A stretch of 64,000 bases of DNA from Salvator merianae (taxonomy: Eukaryota; Chordata; Lepidosauria; Squamata; Teiidae), in contig QVOM02000090.1 of the NCBI GenBank assembly GCA_003586115.2, forward strand, positions 13,824,427 to 13,888,426, given 5' to 3'. Positions 13,801-25,800 of this stretch are shown here, one piece after another (the stretch's first letter is position 1; each line of letters opens with the position of its first letter). The translations under genes were made by a program, and so were the position numbers. The notes beneath the pieces are model-generated. The model was not told the origin of the DNA. It was given only the letters and a program-made list of their open reading frames with translations, and ran no database searches.

Positions 13801-16800
13801 GATTATTGGGAGGGGGAATTACCTCAGCCTTTAAACTGATAAATTACCACAAGACTGTCGAGTAACAACTGAAGAAAATTTACCTCTGAAAGGTTGAAGG
13901 CGGTATTCACTGTCAGTGATTCGTTGGGCAAGATGTGGGAAATATTTTCCAAATATTCCAACATGGCGGCTGGCTGACGGAGGTTTCCCCTCTCCTCTGT
14001 CAGGTTAACGATGATGGGTTGGTAGGCATTCCTGGGCAGCTGAAAGATTATTTAGAAACAAGAATGTTGCTTTTGCTCACCTTTGTTCATCTACTAACCT
14101 CAAAGCGGTTTTAAAGCTTTTAATGGAGGTACAAAAGGAGCAGGAAAACACACAAGCACCAGAGTAAAGAAAGCCACTTGGGCTGAAAACGAAGAGGGTT
14201 CAGTGCAGCCCAAACCACTCGGTTCAACATGAGCCACTTCGAGTTTGTTTTCCCTTTTAAAGGGCATTTAAAACTATATTTTTATGTGCTGAATCAAGTC
14301 AAACTGGCTTAAAGTTCAACTCGAACCAGTTCGAACTGGCTCACGTTTCAAATTGAACCGAACCACACATTCAAATGAAACCGCCATTTTAAGTTCATAC
14401 ACATCTCTGGTCATCCGTATGCTAAAATGGTGGCATCGCGACCACTTTTTTCCTTCCCCTCCCCCCGGCACTCATGCTACTAAGATAGCTTAGGTGTCCA
14501 GCGCACACTTCCCAAAATCTCCAAAAGGGGGGGGGATCCACAGAGATGTCGGGGTGTCTTTGCAACTGCCAAAATGGCAGCCAGAAGCAAAATCACAGCA
14601 CAACTGACAGCTGTTACGTGAGCTGCAATTGCCTAGAAACAAAATATTTCAAAAACTACAACAGAATGGTGTTATAGAACATTGTAGCACACAGTAACAA
14701 TTCAGGCTCCTTATGTTAAAAACTGGAAACTCTTTATTGACTTTCTACAAGAATGAGAGAATGAGCTTGTCATTGCTGGATTTGAAGACTAAGGATGAAA
14801 GAAAACAGGCTGGAAGAAGAAGGGGGCTGAGAAATCAGGAGAGGTAAGAAACAAGAAATCTGGAAAAAAACCTTTGAAAAAGGGGGAAGCCAACATGTAA
14901 CTAGCAAAGGTTAATATATGAATGAACCCATTTGACTCCTTAGAAAGCCAAAAGAAAAAGATGATTTTACAATTACCTTTTTTTTTCCAAAAGAAATTAT
15001 TTTAGCTAAATAAAAAAAATAGCACTGACTAATTAAAAGAAATAGTAAGAGACTGAAGGAAGATTCAAGTCAAGGTTTTTGTTTTTAATGTTGATTAAAA
15101 TCTTTCAATAAGCTGGCTTGATTTTCCATCAGCAACCATTCAAGGCACTGATACTGGAAGGCACCTACCAATGAAAGACTCTCAGTTGCTTGCCATTCCG
15201 AAGGAGCTGTTGAAGAAAAAAGAAGAAATAGACGTGTATAGTTGTGTAGACATATCACATACACAAAATAATCCATCGCCTTAAATTCTTTGCCGTGCCC
15301 AATTTGATTCCAAAAATATACCTTAAGAAGCAGGTAACAAGCTAAACCCTGTCCATATTGGCTCCTGACTGGAACATCTGCCTTGCTACAGTGCGCAGCA
15401 AGTATTCCCACACACATTGCTGGAAGAACAGATGGTCAACAGAGTTTCTTAGCTACCGGGGCATTTTCTGGGGAACATCCTTCGCTAAGAGCCACTCTGC
15501 ACACCAGGACCTTCACGCAGAGCATGCCTGTGTGTGCCCAGGCATTATCAGTTTGCAAATTAGGAAAGATTAGCTGCAATGCAATTTCTACAATGATCAG
15601 TTGCTAGAACAGTTTTAAAAATAAACAGGCTGCAGAGCAGAAAAATGCCCTGGGCGGTTGGGGTTAGTTGGTCTACCACCACAAAAAGCGTGCTATCCAA
15701 CTGCCCAAAAGCATATCACCTATCTTAGAGTAACAACTTTCATCTTATTCCTTTTAATTTGGCCTCCAGAAGTCAATTGTTTTGTTTCTCACAAATGGAT
15801 TCTCCCTCTCAACCAGGCACAAACAGTCTTTCCATCTTCAGAATCATTTTATTTATGCATCTGGTTTTGTCAGTGTGCAATTTTTGTCACAATTAGATTC
15901 CACATTTTTATCCAGCACACAAAGTAAAGTGCAGCTGTGCATAAAGCAAAATGGGACATAGAGAAATCCTTTGAAACTGACAAAACCTTTACTTTTATGC
16001 ATTGGTAAGGGAATTCTCAGAGTAGCAGGGAGGATGGAACCTTGATTGGACTTCAACAGACCAAAACGTAATGCTTCAAGATCAAAAGACAGGCTCCCCC
16101 TCTGCCCACTAGTTCCATTTCACCATTTGCTCCTGATCAAATGCAAAATTCACAAAACGTAATTAAGGAGGACCAGCTCTGCAAAATTTCAAGCAATGTC
16201 GGAACGTTCACTTTCTGCCTGAATGTAGTTCACAGCATGCTGTGCCCACTCACCGATAGCAGCGGTGAAATACTGCTTTATCTCACTGGCTGAGAGGACT
16301 CTTTCCCAGATAATAAATTCATCAAAAGCTCCATTGACATAGCGCTTTGCCTGGTCGCCTTCAGATCCTGTCAGCATATTTGTGCTGGAGTCATCGTAGC
16401 TGTAGAATAGCGTCCCATTGGCATCGGTGGTGTTTAAAGTCCCGTTGACATAGACTTTCAAACCGTCTTCTGATTTCCACGTAAACAGAACATGCGTCCA
16501 GTGGGGACCTGAAAGGCACCAGGAACATTGTGGTTTCACAATCACGCAGAATCATAGAATCCTTGAGTTGGAAAGGATCTTGGAGATCATCTAATGGTTC
16601 CCAAACTTCATCAGAGGTCTCCAACCAGGGCAGAAGATGAAGCCTCACCTTGGTTAGTTCCAAGCCGACAAAACACAGGAGATTGGCTTGTGTGTGTTCA
16701 TTGTCCTTTTCTTTCTAAACAAGACTTCCTGGCCAGTGAGGCCAGGATTTGCTTAACAATCTGCCCTTTGCCCTTCCTTTGCTAGTGAAAGTGATATTAC

Positions 16801-19800
16801 ACTGCTAAACAAAATTGTACAAGTGAGCTCCATTTCATACAACTTAGGTAGGCGAATACATCTTCATGCAGATTTTCGCTAATGTACCCACCCACACATT
16901 GCTCATAGATGTAGAAGGAAGGAAATGTTCAAGAGAGGAAGCAATTCCTAACACAGCATGCATATGATAATGTACAACTCATGCATATGCATACAACAAT
17001 TACCTGGAGGGATGAAAGTTGCTTCCCACTTCTTTGAGATCTGGCGGTTAAAGAGCTCGACGGAGCCCTCGCTTTCACTGAAGTAGATCTTAAATCCGCT
17101 GGAAAGTACCTGATCCCCGTAGGCTGGGGGAGGCTTTGCCCACTGCTCCTGAGACTTCCAGAAAAAAGAAAAGGTCACTCCTATCGCAGGAAGAGAAACA
17201 TAATGGGATGGTGTGGTGAGAATACGAAAGGAGCAAACGGAATGAAAACCACAAAGAAAAGCAAAGGCCTTTTTAAAAAATGACCTTTCCAATCTGATCG
17301 CAGTATAACCTAAAGTCCTCCTCTCTTTTTTGCAGCAGTCCACAGTCCCACCAAAAACAGCCTAAAAGAGATACTGGAAACTCCATTGTTTGGTTTGAAT
17401 TCTATTTTCTTCCTTCAAACAGGCACGGTGTTCGGTTCAGTTTGAACACCTTTGAACTCGGATTGAACAGGGTGTGTTCAACAAGTTCATTTGGACACCC
17501 TTTCATTTGGTTTGCATTTGAACTTCACTTTTGAACAGGCAGGGCCTTCTGTTCAAACTTGAGCCTTTCGAACACCCCCTGTGCAATTGAAACCACTTCT
17601 AGCCTGAACCAGTTTGGCACATCTCCAGGAGCAAGCTGAATGAGTTCACTGGATTGGCCAGACACCAGGCTTCTTAGACTTATGGCCTAAATGTTTCAGA
17701 TCAACAATTCCCATAAGCCCCAGCGGTACAACCAATGGTGGAACATGACTGGCATGGTAACCTTGCAGCATGAGCAGCCACGGGGGGGAGGGGCAGAGGA
17801 TGGAGGAGGGCATCCTGCATCCATACGTAGTCATTCTGCATTCCTTTCACAAGAGGGACAAAAGCATCCATAAGAGATGGATTTAACCTTGCCCTTTTAG
17901 CCCTTCTGAAGCCCCACGGGTCACTCCTTGTGTCTCACTTCCAAGGGCCAACTCAAGGCCAGGATGCAAAGCTATACATCTAGATTCATTCATTTATTTA
18001 TCTGTGGCAGGTCACAATAATTAAAAAGATAAAATATATAAAATATTCTTAAAACATATTTAAAATATAACCCTTCCTCCCTGTCCTGCTAAACTGTTGC
18101 GAGAATAAAACAGAGATAATTCCCACGTGGTGCTTTGCTCACCCTTCAGGGGATAGGTTTGATGCCTCCGGTGTGCAAAGCATTCTTAGGATAAATTTTA
18201 GTATTATTATCCAGGATTTAGCGCTCACTAGAAGAAGGCTACCATCGATCTTCAGAGGAAATCAAACCACACAGAGTCCCCCGCTACCAAAACTTATAAC
18301 TTGAGAGATTTAGCCTGCTCCTAAGGGGGTGATGTTCAACTACAGTGGTGCAGAGAGATAAATACTCGAGAAGGATATTAAAATACACAGGAGATGCCTC
18401 CCAAAAAAAGTTATGCAAGGAAAAGCCTGTGTAGAATTTCCTTTGGTAATCTCTGGTGGCATAATTTTGTTTGCTTGTTTTTTTGTTTCAGAAAGAAAGC
18501 TTGTAGTTAAATTACAGTAATAAGCAAAAAATGCATAATTTATTCTGATGCCTGCTTTCGCATTGCCTAGGTAAATAATTTGATCTAAAGGAGGAGGAGA
18601 CGGAGGGGAGGGAAAGGGGAGAGCTGAGGGGGGGAGGACAAGGGAGGGAGGAGGAAGGAACACGGAGAACTAAAATTCGTGAAAGTTTCTTTGAGTGCCT
18701 TGAAACTCTTCTCAGCAACCTTTTCTTGCCGTCTTCCCCTTTTCCCAGCAGAAGTGAAACCCGCCGAGAATAACGAAAATGATAATAAATGCATACAATA
18801 AAGCGGCAGCAATATGGGGCTGCAGGCTAACCTTTGGGTTCGCAAAATTCTGGGTCAACAATGCAAGAATTCTGAGGGCTTTCAAACAGGAGAAAGGTCA
18901 TTCCTTGCGCAGCCGAAACGCATACCCCCTTGTTCACGATTCCTTCTACTATATCTAGGAAAGAAAGACGGTTTTACCTCACGCAACACTTTGAAGAGAA
19001 AGACAAGCCAGCTTTATCAGTCCCAGTAGCTAGGGGCTAACCACCTGAACAGTTTCAAATACCTTTTTTTACCTATTTCTCTCCCCTGGTCACCACTATT
19101 CATGCCTCCATCCCAGAGAACTTGGGGAGGGAAACCTTCTCTCTCCTGGCAGGCTTAGAAGTTCCCTACCGCCACCAAGCCTTCTGGCCCACACACAGTC
19201 AGACACTCGCTTTATCCGCAGCCTGGGGAAAAGATGGATGCAAAGGCACCAAGACAGCCATCCGTTCCTTCTCTTCCTAGACGGACTGGAAGGGAGAGGC
19301 TGGAAGCAAACCTTGAGAAACCTGTGATGTTTGGCCCTTGTGGTCACACAGTCACATGATGCTCACATGTCCTCAGTGGCTCAGAACACTATGCCCAGGT
19401 GTGGCTGATATGGTATCGTCAGCCAGCACAGGATACAGGAAGCTTTTATGGGAAGTACCTAAACTGATAGCCTCCCACTTAGATTACTACGGTACACAGT
19501 CCATAAAGACCCTTGGAAGCAGCTGCATCAAAATGCTGTATTGCAAACACCATGCAGGGTGGGGGGATTAGATGATGTCCCTCTAGGCTTTCACACACTG
19601 CACCAGCAGGTGATAAGCCATTGGGGTTATTTAAGCTACTGCTGCTCACATATAAAACTCTGCTTGACCAAGTCCTTGCTTGAGCCACGCTTCAGTTTAT
19701 TTTGCTTTATTTATTTAAGAAGTTACGTTGCTCCTTTTACCTGAAGGTCCCAGAGTATGTCACAACAATAAGGATGGGCTGATGTGTGCATTGTCTACTC

Positions 19801-22800
19801 TGCTCAGGGGACTCAGCTTTCAAAGGGGTCCACCTGTTTTAGCTTCCTCTGCTTCCATCCTGACAACCATCCTGGGCACCATCCACCATTGGCCCATCAG
19901 AGCCAGACTGCAGTTAAAAGTTTGACTCCACTTTTCGTGGGCGCTTCAACACAGGGTTGGCTAATGTGAGCATAATCCACTATGTTCAATAGGATCAACT
20001 TCCATGTGGGTTTGTGCCAAATTGCAGGCCTAACAGGGTCCCACCTACTGTCCACCCTGCCTATTCCCATGGCCCATGGCCTTGGATGGCTTACCCTCCC
20101 CATTCCCAAGAGCGACCACCACCTCTCTCATATGGTGATGAAACTTCATTCCAAACCCAACATTGTCCCGAGTGGTCCAAGCATGAGGAGACCAGAAGAG
20201 TCGTCATGAGTTCTCACCTACAGTTGCGGAAGAGTTAGCGTAGGCAGAATCATTGGTAAAAACGAAAGTGGAATTATGGGAAGGAAGCACAGTGAAGTTG
20301 TGGAATCTTAGAGCTGGTTGAAACGACAAAGACAAAACAAAATAAAATAAAGACAATGACAATGACAATGACAATGACAATGACAGTGACAATGACGGAG
20401 TGCAAGATGAATGTGATTGTGCCCATCTGTATCTCGCAATGTGGAAAATTAAATAAAATGGTTGAGAAAGGTTTTCTCCAAAGAGTGGGTCCCCAAGCCA
20501 TTTATAGTTCTCCCTTGCTCTATCTAAGAAATGTTGAGGGAAATACCATGAACTTAATTTGTGATACAGCAGCTTCCACTTAAATCTTCATTTTAGATCG
20601 GGGGAGGAAAAGATATCCCCTTGCATCTATGTCTTTCTGAAAGAAGCAAACGCAAATATTGGTGCCCCAGTCTGTCCTGCTCGTCTCTGCCACCACTGCA
20701 TAAGCTCTAAGGTCTTTCTTCTTCTTCAAGCTGGGGCAGATGGGAACCGAGCTCAGGAATGAAGCATCTGCCTAGGTCTAGCGCTCAACGTGGCTGCGAA
20801 CATCCTCTCCAAAACATGCAACGTCATGTCAGCTCCATCAAGCAGCAGTTTGGCAAACTTAAAAGTTCCCCAAAGACAGCTGACTAAACCCTTGTGTGCC
20901 TGGGAAAGTAGGAATATGGGGGACTTGCATCTGAAATCTCCTTGTGGGGAAGAAGGTTAAAAATGCAGCTTACTCCTCGTGATTCCCAAGGCTGTTGGAG
21001 TTATTGACCGTTTCTGCACTCACCTCCCCATACTCAGAATCAGTGGGTCTGGAACAGGCGGCCTTCTGATTCCAACCACGAGAAGGCACAAGTGAGATCA
21101 GCGCCGTCAAAAGTTCCTAGCTCGGGGCCTCTGGGGGGCACATTCCAGTGGTGCAAGCGCACTATGGCGTGCCAAGTCAGAATTCTGGACTGACCAACTT
21201 TAGCAGCTCCAAACCCCCAATCAGCTGAACAGACCTGCGGGAAAGCACCGTTCTCTGGTACCAACCTGTGAATATCCTAAAACTCTGGAAAATTCTGCAG
21301 TTGCCAATACACAAAATGCACAGAGCCTAAGTGTGTGAATAAAGATGGAGGGCTGTGGGTGTCATTGTCAGAATACTTTCAATTTACAGTTAAGTATTAA
21401 ATATAACCCTCGCAGTTTCTTTTTCTGCAGCGATATATTACAAAAGCAACCTGCAGAGATGTGTTCCAAAGATAGCTTGCCACCACACTCACCCACGAAA
21501 TGTGTCGGATCTGCCTATCCATCCCCCAAAGCCACTCTGAGAACACCGAAAGGAAACAATTGAGAGATACAGAGCTACGTTTACAGTCGCACCAGAAGCT
21601 CAGCAAATAAAATGGATGGACATGATAGGCAAGCTTATGATGTTCTGAGAGCTGATGAGCAAGAAACATGGAATGAAAAACACAGTCGCATAGAATGGCA
21701 ATGGATGGGAGGGGTAGGGGAAGCAAATCTCCCCACACTCCTGGCAACAAAAGAGCTGCCTAGCAATGGACTGAAAATATGTGCATGAGCACAGAGCAGA
21801 TCAAGGCATACACCACCAACAGGAGCAGGCGAAGCAAGCCCAGCGATGCTAAACGCGGTGCTTCCCGTTCCAGCTAAGCCGGCATTTAGCGATCCAGCCG
21901 TGAGCGGGCCTAGCCTCAACCTTGGGGCGAGGCCCCAACCTTGGGATTGTTTGCTTGGGACTGTTGCTGAAGCCTGCCGGGTTCAGCTGGACTTTTCTCC
22001 CAGGATAACGTGTGGAGAGTGTTTACAACCTTAGCCCTGGTTCATTGGCTGTAGGATACAAGATTAAACAAGCCATGGTTCATTGCCACATTTCAGGTAT
22101 GGGATTCCGGTGGAAAGCACGATAGATGGTGCACCTTTTATTGCAGCATGGAACATGTTTCAGCAGGTACAGAGCCCTGCATTTCCCTCTTCTCTGCTAC
22201 TGTCTTCATTTACATCTCATCGCTATAAAGGGGGGGTGGGTGTCCTTGCATCTGGACATCTACAGATCATTAAGGCCTGGTTTTAATGACCAAATGTTGG
22301 TGTCTCTTCCTGGGTGTAAGAACACAAGATGGGGACAGTAAACTTGGCATGTGGGAAATAAATCCTCTACCTCCATCCTGTAGCTCATGGATTCCTTCCA
22401 CAGTCCCCAGAGGCCAATAATGTGACGCTTGGGCTAGGATATCAAAACCTGTCCAGGAAAAGAAGAGGAAAGAGGGAAAACACACCAAAAGAAGGGTTGT
22501 TACACTTCGTTAACAGGAACAGCCACACACTGTGTCACTTTCCTCCATCTGCTTTCATGAAAGCAGAGACTGGTTCATTAGGATCAAATGCCGGAAATGC
22601 AAAAAAGTGCATTTTCAATTCATCAATGCGAATATTCAGTCAAATGTTCAAGGGTGAAACAAATTTTGCACATCTCTAGTAGACTGGGCCTCGGTGGTGT
22701 GCCAAGCCCCTGGTTTTTCATAGGCAATGTTTACTTGCATAGGACAATTTTGCGCTCCATGGAAGTGAAGTGCTGTCCTGATGTCTGCAAAGCAAGATAC

Positions 22801-25800
22801 CTCCAAGAAAAAAATGATTATTTTTTTTTAAAAAGTGTTCACGCGCTTTTCTCCCATAGTCTTCCTTGCACCTGCACCTGCCACAAGAGATAGCAATACC
22901 ACTTCTGACACAACCTGCATTTTCAAAGCATTGGTTTTTTTATTTGTTCGGGAAGGAACAGGAGATCTATTTCTCCTCCTTTGGAGTGTGTTGGGGAAAG
23001 GGGAAGGCAAACCCCACACTATGCAAACATCTGGAAAAATAAAAAGTGAACAGTGTCCCCCCCGTGTCAGTGCACGCACACATGAGGAACATCTGTTCAG
23101 ATTTTCTTTCTCTTTTTTCCCCCTGCTTCCTCCCAGTAAGCAAATAAGCCCCACAACTCATTGGCAATGCTCTGCTCCCTTTAGGAGCTTGTTCATTTGC
23201 AGGTGGTTGAATATGCTGGGATCCAATCTGGAAAGCAGAGAGAGAATAGGCCTTCCAAGGATTAGGGTTAGTGCTTCTCGCCGGGAAAATTGTCCTCTCA
23301 GTTCATGTCTTTTTATTCCAAAAGGCTTTGGGGAGATTGAAAAATGCCTGTTGGACTGGAGGCTAAAAAAGCATCCTTGGGGCACTTATGTATCATGGTC
23401 CAATTCTGGAAAAATCTGCTTCTGGCAGAGAGCGAAACTATAGTGGCTTAAGCGTCATAGTCAAGATGAAAATTTCTGGGAGTTGTAGTTTCCGCTCCTT
23501 CCAAAAGCAACTTGCACAAACTCTGGGTGAGGGCTGCCCAGACTTTGGCCCTCTAGCAGCTTCTAAACTACAACTCCCATCATTCTTTGACAAATTGACT
23601 GGGAACACAGCGTATGCCCAGCATAGCCCCAGGTGGCTAAAAATACACAGATGTCTGTGCCTTGATACTTAGATGAAATATCATTTAAAACAAGAACCAT
23701 AATTTACAGCTTTTGCTAAAGCTGTGTTTGGAAAAAGCAGCCATAGTAAAAGTGGCAGGTCTGGGAAAAAACACTGTCCTTGTACCCGACAGAAGTGGAC
23801 ATCAGGCACCAAAGTGAGCAATAGCCTGCTTTTCTGGGATGAATATGCACACATTTCAGATAAGGTTCCCTGTAAACTGCGCAACTGTGCGTGCAGGTGA
23901 AGGAAAAGCATTTAGTTTCAAGCCAGTGGCTCATCTGCGCAGTTCACCTTTCACCAGCTTTTTTATCCAGCTGTTTCCCAATTCATCCTCTCTACCCTCT
24001 GTTTGCTCAGCATCTGCCACTTCACAAGATTCCAATGAAAGCAAGCTTGCTGACAGCCAGCCAGGGAGGAATTGTGTGGGTGAAGGGAGGTAATTAGAAA
24101 GTGACTGCATAAAAGAACCGGCAAAAGTCAGCCAGGTGGATGAGCTGCCAGCTCAGGAATAGTAACTAAGTAACTAAATAGTAACTCCTGTTTTACTACT
24201 GCTGGCCCTGCCAGTCCTGGCTGCCACCTGTCTGGCCACATCCCCCACCATGGACCATGGACCAGCCTTGACCAATTGACTTCTTCCACCACTACCTGGA
24301 GATGATTGGGAGATGCTGGCATTCCAAGCAGCTTCTCTACCACCGAGACAACCTCCTTTCCTTCAAAAGTGTGCAGCATCACCTGCCTATGGTCCTTCTG
24401 CATCACACTGAAAAGTTCAACCCTGCAAAGCAGGGGTTTTAGGCGAGTGAATTGAGCCAACTGAACATTAACTCAATGCTTTGGTTTGTGCTGTAAGCAT
24501 TCTAGCAATGTAGCTGTTAGATCAACAAGACTATTTTGTGTTTCTTGGCCTGTAAATAGGTTTTTAAAAACCAAACCAATAAAGCAACATATTTTGCCTG
24601 GGCAGAAACAAGAGAGAGTGAAGACACCTGTCTTTGAAGATAGCCTGGGAGGCCAACACATAAAACGATGTGTTGTATCTCTTCCACTCCCAGATTTTGC
24701 TCCATTTGCCTGAAAACCTCCTAGGGCCTTGGGAAAATACAGGGGAAGGAAGAAAGTATGCCAAAACCAAAAAAAAAAGTGCTAAAAAAATCTATTGCAA
24801 TTGAGTTGAATGCCGGTAGTGCTAACCCCAATGAATCTGCAATGCACGCGCTCTACAGACATTCCAAAAACCTTGTAAAAACTCAGATGACTGGTTAACA
24901 TAAACCACAGCCTGTTTTCTCTCTGGCACTGTGAATTGATCCTCTACACTTTGTGAGTGCCAAAACCTAAGAGTGGTGAAAGCTAGGAAAGGGTGCTGCC
25001 CTATTCCTCTCTGTTCTCCTCAATCTTCTAGCCTCCTCCTTCAGCACAGACAGAGAGAGGAAGGAAGGAAGGAAGGAAGGAAGGAAGGAAGGAAGGAAGG
25101 GAGGGAGGGAGGGAGGGAGATGAAAGTGTCTGAAGGCACCCAGAAACAGGCAACCAGGAAAATACCTGGTTGCCTGTTTTCTCATCCTCAGCCATTCCAA
25201 TTCCATAAAACATGGAATTTACAGTATCCAGCTCAGTGTCAAAAAAATATGTTATTTCTGTAAAGAGATTTGGGGATGCTAATGAATAGCAGCAAGCCAA
25301 ACACTCTTTCCTGATATTGCATTGCAGAGCAAATATAACTATATCCAAGCATAAACCACTCTGCATGCATGCATGGAGTCTTGTTAATCAAAGCTGAGAC
25401 ATAGCAGAACTGCATCTAGACAAAACCACGAGCTAGAGGGGCACACAAGCCAGAATTTCTGATCCTGTCCACCCCTGATCAGCATGTGCCTGATTTGGCT
25501 CAGTTCAGTCGACCATCAACACCAGGGGTTGCCAGGCTGCCTCAGCTGAAATCTCCCTGAAGCAACTGAGTGGTGGTAGCAGTTTCTAGGGCCACAAATC
25601 TAAAAAGCCAAAAAGTGGACCAGCCATAGTAGAGGTAGCACCAGCAAGTGCCACAAAAAGATATGAGGAGGAGAAAGAAGTGGAAACAAGGCCACACCGC
25701 CATGGCCCTTGTCTAACATGGTTTCATATAATACAGTCTGCTCTCTACACAGTTAGACTAATATGCCTTCTGTTATTCAACAGAAGCTCTCATTAACATG

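Noticed and set aside
19150..19260. Minus-strand word CGPEG, resembling the end of a human ADGRD1 exon
   Set aside because: No GT donor and an upstream stop; the true exon is 18832-18954.
22835..23443. 202-codon plus-strand open frame
   Set aside because: Antisense within ADGRD1 intron 2, no motif, likely chance.
24290..24400. Minus-strand CTCGGTGGTAGAGAAGCTGC, tRNA-SINE-like head
   Set aside because: Box B and the shared body were not convincing, so it is not listed as a feature.
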